From Marinobacter pelagius (GTDB lineage Bacteria > Pseudomonadota > Gammaproteobacteria > Pseudomonadales > Oleiphilaceae): 64,000 nt of DNA. The notes below the pieces were generated by a model. It did not search any database. It saw only the letters and a list, made by a program, of their open reading frames with translations, and was not told where the DNA came from. The stretch lies in the NCBI RefSeq assembly GCF_900114925.1, contig NZ_FOUR01000011.1, positions 31,052 to 95,051 on the forward strand. Direction: 5' to 3'. Positions 8,251 through 16,755 of the stretch are shown one piece after another. Position 1 is the stretch's first letter; every line of letters starts with the position of its first letter. Position numbers and translations under genes: made by a program.

Positions 8251-10212
8251 TCAGTTCTCCCCGTTACCGGCCTCACGCTTCTCCATCAATTTCCGGACTT
8301 TCTCCGTGACCGCTTCGTTCACCCGGCCGCTGAGCTGCAGGCTGGTCAACAGTGCCGGAATATCCTCCTGCAGGTTGATGTTCACCACAATCGGGTGACC
8401 ATCCCGCACCTGCGGATTGCTGCCCTCGAGCCTGAGACCGAGGTTCAGGGTTCCTTCCTGATCATAGTCTATCGTGCTGTTCAGTACGGAATAGTTAAAG
8501 TTCTGAAGGGCCCGCACCACCAGATCCATGGTTTCGTTGTTCCGGGCCAGTGCCTGCAACCGGTCCGCGGGAAGTTTCAGGGTGCCTCCGGGTGCCACGG
8601 CCCTGATGTTGCCTCCGGCAACCCGCACACCTTCCCGGCTGATCACCAGCGGCACTTCACCCTGAAGCGTGCCACTGCCTGCCAGGCCCTCGGCTGGATA
8701 GACGGTCATCAGGCGGTCGACCTGTATGTCATTGAGCCACACAGGGACGGTCAGAGGCAGATCAGCCAGGCTCCACTCTCCCGGCTTGCCCCTGGCTTCT
8801 CCACCCAGAAATCCGGCGCGCCCCCGGACCAGAGAAATGGCTCCTTTCGTCAGCGCCTGCAGCGGTGCCCGGTAGCTGCCCGTTATAGAGACCGGCCCCA
8901 GAGGCACGCCAGGGTTGAGCTGTGCCAACTGAAGCTCCGAGGTACGGACTACCAGGGCATCTTCCATGGACAGTTCCAGTGTGCCATTCAGTCCGGTCCA
9001 GGCCATTCGATCCACAATACCGGACATCCCGCTGGCGATGATTTTGCCCTCAAGCGACTGCCCCGTGTCCGGAAGGCGAACGCTGGCGTTCGCAGAAAGA
9101 CTCCCATCGCTGATCTCGATCCCGGCTGGCCATTGTTCCAGGGTTTCCGCCAGGATCCGACTGGCATTGCTGCCTTCCAGCTCTGCGCTGACAGTCACCC
9201 GTGGAGTTGCGCTGAAGGGCCAGCGGGCTTCGACGTCTAACGCCAGCCCAGCAGCTCCCTTCGCCGCGCCACGGATATCGACCCGGTTCAGATCCGCATC
9301 CAGCTCGCCTTCAAAGTTCCAGGACTGTGGTTTCAGATTGGCCTGCTGCAACATCCCGACATCAAGCGTCAGGGGGCCGACCAATCGCGCCTTCTCAAGG
9401 CTTCGGTTGCTCAGGCTGTACCCGGCTTCGAGCGTGCTACCACCTGGCCGCACTTCCACCTGTTCCAGACGGACTGTCTCGCCCCCATCCGGGCTAGCCA
9501 CTCCATTCATCGTCAGGATTGAACCGGCCAGAACCTCCAGCCTGGCTGACGCCACACCCGCGGTTCCGGCCAGTCCGATACGCCCCTCGATGCCGTCGAT
9601 GCGCCAGCCTCCAGGCTCGGAGTCCGGCAACGAGCCGTTGACCCAGAGTTCGGTCGTCTCCATACGCCACTGCTCCGGGTCCGGCGCCAGCTCAACGTAA
9701 AGGTTTCCGCGGATTTCGGTGTCGTCGGGCAGATCAACCCGTAGACTGCTCACTGAAATGGTGTCCGGAAGCCAGGTCGGCGACTGCTCGGGCAACAGCG
9801 ATGGTTCCGCCCCCGATCCACCCGCTGCAGGCTCCGGCCATTCCGGTATATCAACGTCGAGCTGTTCAACCCGGACGCTGGCCAGCGAAAGAGTCTGCCA
9901 GTCCCAGCCCAGCACAAAACCCGAACCGTTTACCGCGAATGGCCGCGCCGGATCGGAACTGACCAGGGAGAAGCCATCGGCACGAATACCTTCCAGCGAG
10001 AGGTGCATTCCCTGCCAGTCGAACTGCTGGATCGCCTGGTTCGCCATCAACTGCTGCCAGGCGTCCCGGGCATAGACACCGGCACCGATTACCACCAGCA
10101 ACAGAAGAGCGACGGCCGCGGCTAACCACCGGCCGATCCTGCTTGCCCTCGTGCGTTTTCCTGCTCCCACAGATTGCTTCCTGCCAACGTCAAACAAGCC
10201 GTAACCTGACAT
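8251..10212 (-). CDS. ydbH: YdbH, AsmA-like intermembrane phospholipid transport protein
   Basis: The protein has 653 residues with one N-terminal inner-membrane helix (about residues 29-50). The long remainder is rich in beta strands, as in the AsmA/TamB/YdbH superfamily of proteins that bridge the periplasm. The E. coli protein is about 880 residues, so this copy is shorter. It is first in the operon with ynbE (35 bases on) and ydbL. TamB, YdbH and YhdP are known to share redundant phospholipid transport to the outer membrane. The cell-envelope NlpC/P60 lipoprotein gene is transcribed divergently 53 bases away. Confidence 0.83.
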   Translation of the reverse strand: MSGYGLFDVGRKQSVGAGKRTRASRIGRWLAAAVALLLLVVIGAGVYARDAWQQLMANQAIQQFDWQGMHLSLEGIRADGFSLVSSDPARPFAVNGSGFVLGWDWQTLSLASVRVEQLDVDIPEWPEPAAGGSGAEPSLLPEQSPTWLPDTISVSSLRVDLPDDTEIRGNLYVELAPDPEQWRMETTELWVNGSLPDSEPGGWRIDGIEGRIGLAGTAGVASARLEVLAGSILTMNGVASPDGGETVRLEQVEVRPGGSTLEAGYSLSNRSLEKARLVGPLTLDVGMLQQANLKPQSWNFEGELDADLNRVDIRGAAKGAAGLALDVEARWPFSATPRVTVSAELEGSNASRILAETLEQWPAGIEISDGSLSANASVRLPDTGQSLEGKIIASGMSGIVDRMAWTGLNGTLELSMEDALVVRTSELQLAQLNPGVPLGPVSITGSYRAPLQALTKGAISLVRGRAGFLGGEARGKPGEWSLADLPLTVPVWLNDIQVDRLMTVYPAEGLAGSGTLQGEVPLVISREGVRVAGGNIRAVAPGGTLKLPADRLQALARNNETMDLVVRALQNFNYSVLNSTIDYDQEGTLNLGLRLEGSNPQVRDGHPIVVNINLQEDIPALLTSLQLSGRVNEAVTEKVRKLMEKREAGNGEN

Positions 10213-10265
10213 CCGGCCCGATCAGTAATAAGGTTTATACAGATTCAATGTTGCGGAGTAACGGC

Positions 10266-10769
10266 ATGGCGTCAATGCTGCGGCAAATACTGGTTCTGAC
10301 ATTGCTCGGTCTTGTTCTTGGCGGCTGTGCCAGTAATCAGCACCTGCAGACCGGCGAAACCGGGCAGTTTTCGCCGGTTGAAACGCCGGATTCGCCAGAG
10401 AAAGTCGACCGGTTGTGGCAGGTCTTCGAGCGCTATCAGGGCACCCCCTATGAATACGGTGGGATGTCAGCCCGGGGGTTCGATTGTTCCGGGTTTATCT
10501 TAACCGCCTATCGGGAAGGGCTCGGCCAGACTCTGCCCCGCACCACCGCCCAGATGCTTCGCCATGGCCGGGAGGTATCGCCGGACCAAGTGGAACCGGG
10601 GGACCTGGTGTTTTTCAGGATTGGAGGGAAGGAACAGCATGCCGGCATCTACATGGGCGAGAACCGGTTCATTCATGCCTCCACCTCCGTCGGCGTCACC
10701 CTGTCAGAACTTGACGGCTATTACTGGGCCGACCGTTTCACCGAGGCACGACGTTTCGAGGACGACTGA
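10266..10769 (+). CDS. NlpC/P60-family lipoprotein, putative peptidoglycan endopeptidase
   Basis: A 167-residue lipoprotein with lipobox LGGC at about residue 20 and an NlpC/P60 domain. Catalytic residues are visible: Cys in FDCSGF, His in KEQHAGIY and a third polar residue in FIHAST. It resembles MepS (Spr) and NlpC, which cut peptide cross-links of the murein. The ATG at 10266 has GGAG seven bases upstream; an ATG at 10248 lacks a good site. It is divergent from ydbH with a short shared promoter region. The exact bond cleaved is not predictable. Confidence 0.88.
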   Translation: MASMLRQILVLTLLGLVLGGCASNQHLQTGETGQFSPVETPDSPEKVDRLWQVFERYQGTPYEYGGMSARGFDCSGFILTAYREGLGQTLPRTTAQMLRHGREVSPDQVEPGDLVFFRIGGKEQHAGIYMGENRFIHASTSVGVTLSELDGYYWADRFTEARRFEDD

Positions 10770-10795
10770 TCAGGTTTTTCCGGGGTTGCCCGGAG

Positions 10796-11401
10796 TTACA
10801 GGCCGCCGATGGCCAACTGCAGGGCAATGGCGGCCATCATCAGACCGATCACGCCATCAATGACCCGCCAGGCCGTCGGTCTGGACAGGACTGGTGCCAG
10901 TGCCGACCCGCACCAGGCCAACCCGCCAAACCACAGGATCGACGCACTGCTCGCGCCCGCGACAAAGCTGGTGGCGTCCTCCTGCTGGGCGCCCACAGCC
11001 GGAATCAGCAAAAGGGTGTCGAGATAAACCTGGGGGTTGAGCAGGGTGACGGCCAGGGTGGTAAACAGCACCCCCTTCAGACTGCGCCGGGTAACTTCCC
11101 CGGCCTCAAGCGCCGCCCTGCCCCGGCTTGCCCGCACCAACGCCTGCAGTGCCAGCCAACCGAGAAATGCCACACCCAGCCAGCGCAGCAGCTCAAGGGC
11201 CTGGGGCATGGCCATCAGTGCCGCACTCACGCCGAACATGCCCAGGGTAAACAGGATCACATCCGAAGCCATGCACAGCCCCGCCGACCACCAGTGATGC
11301 TCACGGCGAATGGCCTGGCTCAGCACGTAGGCATTCTGGGCGCCGATCGCCACGATAATGCCGCCGCAAACCACCAACCCGGTCAGATAACTCTCAAGCA
11401 C
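10796..11401 (-). CDS. argO: LysE/ArgO-family amino acid exporter
   Basis: A 201-residue inner-membrane protein with about six helices and the LysE signature near the start (VCGGIIVAIGAQNAYVLSQA). ArgO exports arginine and lysine in E. coli. The GTG at 11401 has GGAG seven bases upstream; a TTG at 11407 is only one base from the same GGAG and is unlikely. It is divergent from an ArgP-like regulator gene, which is the standard arrangement for argP-controlled argO. The substrate (basic amino acids) is inferred. Confidence 0.87.
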   Translation of the reverse strand: MLESYLTGLVVCGGIIVAIGAQNAYVLSQAIRREHHWWSAGLCMASDVILFTLGMFGVSAALMAMPQALELLRWLGVAFLGWLALQALVRASRGRAALEAGEVTRRSLKGVLFTTLAVTLLNPQVYLDTLLLIPAVGAQQEDATSFVAGASSASILWFGGLAWCGSALAPVLSRPTAWRVIDGVIGLMMAAIALQLAIGGL

Positions 11402-11489
11402 GCTCAATCTCCCTGAAAAACTGGCGCAAGCATAACGCGACGGCTATATACTTGAAATTCATACTCGTAATATTGCATCAGTTTTACTT

Positions 11490-12365
11490 ATGATTGACTA
11501 CAAATTGCTGGAAGCGCTGGCGACGGTTGTCGAATGCGGAGGTTTTGAGCGCGCCGGCGCTGCCCTCGGGCTCAGTCAGTCGGCGGTGTCCCAGCGGATC
11601 CGCACGCTGGAGATTCGGCTGGGTCAGCCGGTGCTCGTTCGCAGCCCAGCCCTGAAAGCCACACCCGCCGGCCAGCGGCTGCTCAACCACGTACAGCAGG
11701 TGCAGTTGCTGGAGCGGGATCTGGCGAAATCCCTGCCTACCCTCAATGAGCCCTCGGCGCGGCTACGCATTGCTTTGAACGCCGACAGCCTGGCCACCTG
11801 GTGGGCCGATGCCATCGCTGACTTCTGCCGGGACGAGGAGCTGTTGCTTGACCTTGTGATAGAGGATCAGGACATTGGTCTGCGCCGAATGCGCGAGGGC
11901 GATGTCGCCGCCTGCCTGTGCAGCAGCCCACAACCGGTCGCGGGCGCGCGCTGCGTGCCCATGGGTTCAATGATCTACCTGCCGCTGGCAACCCCCGAAT
12001 ACATCAGAAGGTATTTCCCCGAGGGATTGACCGAGACAGCATTGCGGGACGCGCCAGCGATCGTATTCGGACCAAACGATCAGTTACAACATCGCTTTCT
12101 GGCACAATGCGGCTTTCATGGTTCCTTTCCCCACCATCTCTGCCCATCCTCAGAAGGATTTGTAAAGCTGGCAACCACTGGCATGGGCTATGGCATGATT
12201 CCGGAAATCCAGGTGCGGGAGGAACTGGAGGCGGGAAGACTGACCAGCATCGCCACCGGGCAACAACTGGAAGTGAAGCTATACTGGCATTTCTGGCGCC
12301 ACGGCGGAGGTGCCATGGACCGTCTCACGCAGGCCCTGCAGTCCAACCGCATTTCCCATCGGTAA
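11490..12365 (+). CDS. argP: ArgP-family LysR-type transcriptional regulator
   Basis: The protein has 291 residues. The N-terminal winged HTH has the LysR pattern CGGFERAGAALGLSQSAVSQ (residues ~17-36) followed by the dimerisation helix and an effector-binding domain. The sequence around RIRTLEIRLGQPVLVR is like ArgP/LysG, which activates argO when arginine is bound. It is divergent from the argO-like gene with 88 bases between, the likely operator region. No obvious ribosome-binding site precedes the ATG. Confidence 0.86.
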   Translation: MIDYKLLEALATVVECGGFERAGAALGLSQSAVSQRIRTLEIRLGQPVLVRSPALKATPAGQRLLNHVQQVQLLERDLAKSLPTLNEPSARLRIALNADSLATWWADAIADFCRDEELLLDLVIEDQDIGLRRMREGDVAACLCSSPQPVAGARCVPMGSMIYLPLATPEYIRRYFPEGLTETALRDAPAIVFGPNDQLQHRFLAQCGFHGSFPHHLCPSSEGFVKLATTGMGYGMIPEIQVREELEAGRLTSIATGQQLEVKLYWHFWRHGGGAMDRLTQALQSNRISHR

Positions 12366-12379
12366 AGGAGCTTTCACAT

Positions 12380-12784
12380 TTGGATCTGACCACCCCCGCC
12401 TTGCTGTTCCCCGCCATTTCTCTGCTGTTACTGGCTTACACCAACCGGTTTCTGGTTTTGGCCCAGCTAATCCGCCAGCTCAAGCAGATGGACTCCGAAG
12501 ACGATCACGCCCTGATTGCCCGCCAGATCGGTATGCTGAGAAAGCGCATCGTGCTGACCAAACGCATGCAGACATTTGGCGTGCTCAGTTTCTTCCTGTG
12601 CACAGTGTCCATGTTCCTGCTGTTTCTGGGATCGGAAATGCCGGGCATTGTGGCGTTTGGTATCAGCCTGGTGTTGCTCTCCCTTTCACTGCTGTACTCG
12701 CTGTACGAGATCCAGATTTCCACCAACGCCATCAACGTGGAGCTCTCCAACTTTGAGGCTAGAAAAAGCGAGAGTCAGGGCTGA
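12380..12784 (+). CDS. DUF2721 membrane protein
   Basis: The protein has 134 residues with three hydrophobic segments: the N-terminus (LFPAISLLLLAYTNRFLVLA), residues 58-78 and 84-104. The central RQIGMLRKRIVLTKRMQTFGVLSF pattern matches DUF2721. The start is an unusual TTG at 12380, chosen because AAAGGAG lies nine bases upstream and no ATG fits. It follows argP by 14 bases and could be cotranscribed. Function is unknown. Confidence 0.78.
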   Translation: MDLTTPALLFPAISLLLLAYTNRFLVLAQLIRQLKQMDSEDDHALIARQIGMLRKRIVLTKRMQTFGVLSFFLCTVSMFLLFLGSEMPGIVAFGISLVLLSLSLLYSLYEIQISTNAINVELSNFEARKSESQG

Positions 12785-12789
12785 GGCGA

Positions 12790-13386
12790 CTACCGTGAGC
12801 CCGTGGAGTTGATTCCAAACCAGTGGGGGAAGCGCAGCAGGCAATACAGGGCCAGCACGTCATAAAGCGCATGCCAGAGCATGACCATGCCCAGGCTCGC
12901 GGAGAGATGGTAGGCGGCGCCCAGAACCAGACCCAGCCCGGTGGCCACCAGGAAATAGGTGAATGACACGTAGTGAACCAGGCCAAACAGGACTGACGAC
13001 GCAATAACGGCGGTCCAGGGCCCGGTGTGCTGAATCAGCCAACCCTGGACGGCTCCCCGGAACAGGAGCTCCTCTCCGACACCCGCTAGCACCGATAATG
13101 CCACCAGCACCGTCCAGGAAAAGCTGCGGGCGAAACGGTGCAGCCCGCGCATCTGCTGTTCCAGGTTGTCCGGGAACAGGCCCGGGATCCGGGTTATCAG
13201 AATCAGCGTGAGATAAGTGCCGACAGCGCCAAGAGCGCCGTACAGCACGATCTCGAACCCGCCCAAACCACCCCACTGCACGGGAATATCGAACAGCCAG
13301 ATCGCCAACAGGCCAACGACGCCGATGCCGCCCTGAAAAACCAGGGCGGCCCGGGTAGAGATGGAAGAACCTCCCGTTCTCGCCAT
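12790..13386 (-). CDS. CPBP-family intramembrane metalloprotease
   Basis: A 198-residue membrane protein with about six helices. The motifs of the CAAX-protease/bacteriocin-processing (CPBP, ABI) family are present: EELLFRG with the paired glutamates and arginine, then His in FGLVHYV and His in LWHALYD. These are the residues of the intramembrane zinc site. It is three bases from the upstream crotonase gene, so it may be expressed with it. Substrate is unknown. The convergent DUF2721 gene ends five bases away. Confidence 0.84.
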   Translation of the reverse strand: MARTGGSSISTRAALVFQGGIGVVGLLAIWLFDIPVQWGGLGGFEIVLYGALGAVGTYLTLILITRIPGLFPDNLEQQMRGLHRFARSFSWTVLVALSVLAGVGEELLFRGAVQGWLIQHTGPWTAVIASSVLFGLVHYVSFTYFLVATGLGLVLGAAYHLSASLGMVMLWHALYDVLALYCLLRFPHWFGINSTGSR

Positions 13387-13389
13387 GAC

Positions 13390-14244
13390 TTACTGGCTGA
13401 ACAGATCTTTCACGGGGAACAGGTCGTCATACTCTGGCGGCTGCTTCTGACCCTTGGCCTGGAAGGTCTTCATCATGTCATTGGGGCGGAACATGCCGGC
13501 CTGCCAGGTGGCCATGTACTTCAGGCTGTCTTCCACCGAGTGGTCCCGGCTGTAGTTGATCATTTCCTTGCAGCCGGTAACCGCCAGCGGCGAATTGGCA
13601 GCGATCCGGGCGGCGATCTCCATCACGCCCTCCAGCATGGTCTCGTGATTGTCGTATACGGTATTCACAAACCCCAGGCGGTGGGCCTCATCCGCACCAA
13701 ACTTCCGGCCGGTATAGGCCAGCTCACGCACCACACCTTCAGGGATCAGCTTGGGCAGGCGCTGCAGGGTGCCGACATCCGCGGTCATGCCCAGCTCGGT
13801 TTCCTTGATGGTGAAGTAGGCATCGGCTGTGCAGTACCGGCTGTCTGCCGCACACACCAGGTCCAGGGCACCGCCGATGCAACCGCCATGCACCGCCGCC
13901 AGCACCGGCAGACGAACCTTCTCCAGCGAGCTCAGGGTGTCCTGCAGCTGCAACACCACCCGGCGAAGGTTCTCGGCCATCCGGCCCGGGTCGCCCCCCA
14001 TGGGTACGGCCTTTGAATCGGTAAACACACCCAGATCCATGCCAGCGGAGAAATGTTTGCCGGTAGACGAGATCACGATCACGCGGGCATCGGTGTTGGC
14101 TTCAATATCCTGCATGCACCGTGGCAATTCCAGCCAGAAGGCCTTGTTCATGGTGTTGAGGGCGTCTGGCCGTTTGAACTGGACATGGGCGATGTGATTG
14201 GACACATCAACCGAGAAACTCTGGTAGGAGAAGGGTTCGGTCAC
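13390..14244 (-). CDS. crotonase-family protein, probable delta3,5-delta2,4-dienoyl-CoA isomerase
   Basis: A 284-residue crotonase fold protein. The oxyanion-hole segments are KHFSAGMDLG and HGGCIGGALDLVCAAD. The stretch KETELGMTADVGTLQRLPK is close to the ECH1 family, where the Asp of ADVGTL is catalytic and Glu is the second acid. That points to isomerisation of dienoyl-CoA during oxidation of unsaturated fatty acids rather than to plain hydration. The start is GTG with GGAG seven bases upstream. Annotators may simply call it enoyl-CoA hydratase; the isomerase reading is my inference from the motif. Confidence 0.83.
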   Translation of the reverse strand: MTEPFSYQSFSVDVSNHIAHVQFKRPDALNTMNKAFWLELPRCMQDIEANTDARVIVISSTGKHFSAGMDLGVFTDSKAVPMGGDPGRMAENLRRVVLQLQDTLSSLEKVRLPVLAAVHGGCIGGALDLVCAADSRYCTADAYFTIKETELGMTADVGTLQRLPKLIPEGVVRELAYTGRKFGADEAHRLGFVNTVYDNHETMLEGVMEIAARIAANSPLAVTGCKEMINYSRDHSVEDSLKYMATWQAGMFRPNDMMKTFQAKGQKQPPEYDDLFPVKDLFSQ

Positions 14245-14484
14245 GTTTTGTCTCCGTTTGTCATTGAAAGCGATAAGAACGGGAAATTTCGTAATATTTT
14301 CAGCTATTTTCTGATGATTTTCCGTGATTGCCTCCGAATATACCGCTCAACTGCCAAAGACGAAAGCGGCGCATTACTACTCCGCCCCGCCCCTCCTTGC
14401 TCACACCCAAACTTGTGCCAAGCTTAAAAGTGAGAAAGTCCCTCTTCGGGATTCATGATCTGATTCAACAGGGAGGAAGCCGGA

Positions 14485-15021
14485 ATGCGCACTTCAGAAG
14501 CATTCAGGAAAACATTGTTGGTTTCCATATTAGGTCTCGGCCTTTCCGGCCTTGCGGCGGCCCAGGGTTACATGGGGCCAGGTATGGGACCCGGCATGGG
14601 ATACGGCCCCGGGCCGGGAATGGGGTATGGCCCCGGCATGGGCTATGGTCCTGGCATGGGTTACGGCCCCGGCATGCACGGCATGGGGCCGGGTATGGGC
14701 TACGGGCCCGGCATGCACGGCGGCATGGGACCAGGCATGGGCTATGGGCCTGGCATGCAAGGTGGTATGGGCCCTGGAATGGGGCCGGGCATGATGGGCG
14801 GCTACCCGGGCATGGGACCAGGAGCCGGTCTGGACCTGACGGATGACCAGAGAAAGCGCATGGAGGAAATCCATAGCCGGCACTGGCAACAGCAGCAGGA
14901 ACGCATGCAGGAGATGTACGAGCGGCGCCAGAAATTCCAGCAGGAAATGGACGAGGTGCTGACCGACGAGCAACGTCAGCGGCTCCGGGATCGCCAGCGC
15001 CAGTACTACCAGGGCTGGTAA
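14485..15021 (+). CDS. Met/Gly/Pro-rich periplasmic protein with Spy/CpxP-like C-terminus
   Basis: The protein has 178 residues. Residues 1-26 are a signal peptide ending AAAQ. Residues 28-115 are a low-complexity tract built from MGPGMGYGPG-type units, with three MHG/MQG variants. The last 62 residues form a charged helix bearing two LTxxQ motifs (LTDDQ and LTDEQ), the hallmark of the Spy/CpxP/ZraP chaperone family. GGAGG sits eight bases before the ATG and a terminator follows the stop. Methionine-rich periplasmic tracts often bind Cu(I), which suggests a metal-stress role, but this is inference. Confidence 0.75.
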   Translation: MRTSEAFRKTLLVSILGLGLSGLAAAQGYMGPGMGPGMGYGPGPGMGYGPGMGYGPGMGYGPGMHGMGPGMGYGPGMHGGMGPGMGYGPGMQGGMGPGMGPGMMGGYPGMGPGAGLDLTDDQRKRMEEIHSRHWQQQQERMQEMYERRQKFQQEMDEVLTDEQRQRLRDRQRQYYQGW

Positions 15022-15038
15022 GGCCGTTGGCTTGACGC

Positions 15039-15072
15039 GAACCCGCGCCAGTCAGGTGCGGGTTCGTTTTGT
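15039..15072 (+). terminator. rho-independent terminator after the Spy-like gene
   Basis: Nine-base perfect arms CGAACCCGC (15039-15047) and GCGGGTTCG (15058-15066) are followed directly by TTTTGTT. It lies 18 bases after the Spy-like stop codon and just beyond the end of the convergent phosphoribosyltransferase gene, so it may serve both. Confidence 0.8.
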
Positions 15073-15708
15073 TCAGGCATCCGGCAAAAGGGCGTGGGAT
15101 AAGCCACCGAAATAGACCACCCGGGACAATTGGGTGGGCGTCAGCTCCAGTCCATAACAGGCCTGTAAACGCTGCAGGGTTTCCTCTGCGTCATGGGGAG
15201 CCGGGGCCATTTCCCGGATAAACTGGGCGATATCCTCCACCATGGCCCAGGGATAGAGAATCCAGCGCCACTTTCGCACCTCGCCGGCACTGAAATCCGC
15301 CGGGCAGGTGGTCACCAGTTTTTCATGGAGTACGGCAGTCCGGAGCTCCGCCGGGCCGAGGGGCTCCAGGTAAGAGCGCGCCGCCCGCAGGGTATCGCCA
15401 CTGTCATTGACATCGTCAACCACCAGTATCCGGGCGCCGCGGATGTCCGTGGCCAGGGGGATGGTCACCCGGGCCTCCTCACCCTTGCTGGCTCCAGCCT
15501 CGTAATGCTGGACGCGGATGGAACACAATGCACCCAGGTTCAGGAAATCACACAGGAAACGGGCAGGCATGAAGCCACCCCGGGCGACAGCGACGATCAT
15601 ATCCGGGCGGAACCGGCTGGCCAGGATGTGCCTCGCGACTTCGTCACAGGCATCCACCACCTCATCCGGGCTGAGCAACTGGACCTGCATGATCGTCGGT
15701 TCTGCCAT
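15073..15708 (-). CDS. phosphoribosyltransferase-domain protein
   Basis: A 211-residue type I PRTase. The PRPP-binding loop is VDDVNDSGDTL (residues ~90-100), with the earlier MIVAVARGGFMPARFL strand and loop. The C-terminal part contains WRWILYPWAMVEDIAQF, as in the hypoxanthine/xanthine-guanine PRTase-like proteins of proteobacteria. I chose ATG at 15708, which has AGGAG six bases upstream, over the in-frame start at 15741. Nucleobase salvage is likely; the base is not certain. Confidence 0.84.
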   Translation of the reverse strand: MAEPTIMQVQLLSPDEVVDACDEVARHILASRFRPDMIVAVARGGFMPARFLCDFLNLGALCSIRVQHYEAGASKGEEARVTIPLATDIRGARILVVDDVNDSGDTLRAARSYLEPLGPAELRTAVLHEKLVTTCPADFSAGEVRKWRWILYPWAMVEDIAQFIREMAPAPHDAEETLQRLQACYGLELTPTQLSRVVYFGGLSHALLPDA

Positions 15709-15777
15709 CAGTGACTCCTGCCTTGTGATCCTGTCTTTCAATTTTATACTCTTTCAAAAGCCCCAACAGGAAACCCC

Positions 15778-16755
15778 ATGGATTTCACCTTCCTCGGCAC
15801 ATCAGCCGGCACGCCGACAAAGGCCAGAAATGTCACTGGCCTGGCCCTGATGCATGGCAAACCGAAACACTGGTACCTGATCGATTGCGGTGAGGGCACC
15901 CAGCACCAGTTGCTGCACACCCGCCACTCGGTGATGCAGCTGCAGGCGATTTTTATCACCCACGTGCACGGCGACCACACCTTCGGCCTGCCCGGCCTGC
16001 TCACCAGCGCCTCCATGCTGGGCCGCACCGAGCCCCTGTTCCTGGTTGCACCGAGGCCGGTGAAAACCTTTGTGGAAACCGCGCTGGGCAACAGCGATTC
16101 CAGCCTGAGCTATGAGCTCAAATACATCGACTCGGAAGCCGACGAGTTCTATTGGGAAGACGATGCCGTGGAGGTCATGGCCACCCCGCTTTCCCACCGG
16201 GTCTCCAGCCGTGCTTTCACCTTTACCGAGAAGAACCTGGAGCGTCAGCTGCTGAAGGACAGACTCGAGGCTGACGGTGTCGAACCCGGCCCGGCCTGGG
16301 GAGAGTTACAGCAAGGGCGGGATGTGGTGCTGGAGAACGGAACGGTACTTCGCAGCGACCAGTACACCGCCATTACCCGGCAGCCCAGAAAAATCGTGGT
16401 GGGCGGCGACAACGACAACCCGGAATTACTCGAAGCCACCTGCCAGGACGCCCACGTGCTGATCCACGAGGCCACCTACACCCAGGAAGTGGCCGACCGC
16501 GTTGGCGCCTGGCCCCAGCACAGCTCGGCAGCCCAGGTCGCCCGGTTTGCGGAGGCGGTGGGCATTCCCAACCTGGTACTGACGCATTTCAGCTCCCGCT
16601 ATCAGCTTAGTCGTGATGCCTACCCGCACATCGGCGAAGTCGAAGCCGAAGCGACGGGTCTGTACCGGGGCACTCTGTACCTGGCCCGGGATCTTCACAG
16701 CTACCGCCTGCACAAGGATCTCACCCTGCGGCCAGAACCGGCCCCCGGGGACTAG
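15778..16755 (+). CDS. rnz: ribonuclease Z (metallo-beta-lactamase fold)
   Basis: The protein has 325 residues. The zinc site motif HVHGDH is near residue 62, the start MDFTFLGTSAGTPTKARN is the standard RNase Z opening, and late motifs include IHEATY and the final LTHFSSRY with the last histidine. The long insert between these is the exosite arm region. RNase Z matures the 3' ends of tRNAs. The stop overlaps the end of convergent dctM by four bases. It is transcribed away from the phosphoribosyltransferase gene. Confidence 0.92.
   Translation: MDFTFLGTSAGTPTKARNVTGLALMHGKPKHWYLIDCGEGTQHQLLHTRHSVMQLQAIFITHVHGDHTFGLPGLLTSASMLGRTEPLFLVAPRPVKTFVETALGNSDSSLSYELKYIDSEADEFYWEDDAVEVMATPLSHRVSSRAFTFTEKNLERQLLKDRLEADGVEPGPAWGELQQGRDVVLENGTVLRSDQYTAITRQPRKIVVGGDNDNPELLEATCQDAHVLIHEATYTQEVADRVGAWPQHSSAAQVARFAEAVGIPNLVLTHFSSRYQLSRDAYPHIGEVEAEATGLYRGTLYLARDLHSYRLHKDLTLRPEPAPGD

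Noticed and set aside
7994..8276. Alternative minus-strand frame 8037-8276
   Set aside because: It overlaps ynbE out of frame; ynbE has lipobox and family pattern.
14566..14829. Short repeats that resemble a CRISPR array
   Set aside because: The repeats are in frame, of variable spacing, and code the Met/Gly/Pro tract of an exported protein; there are no spacers or cas genes.
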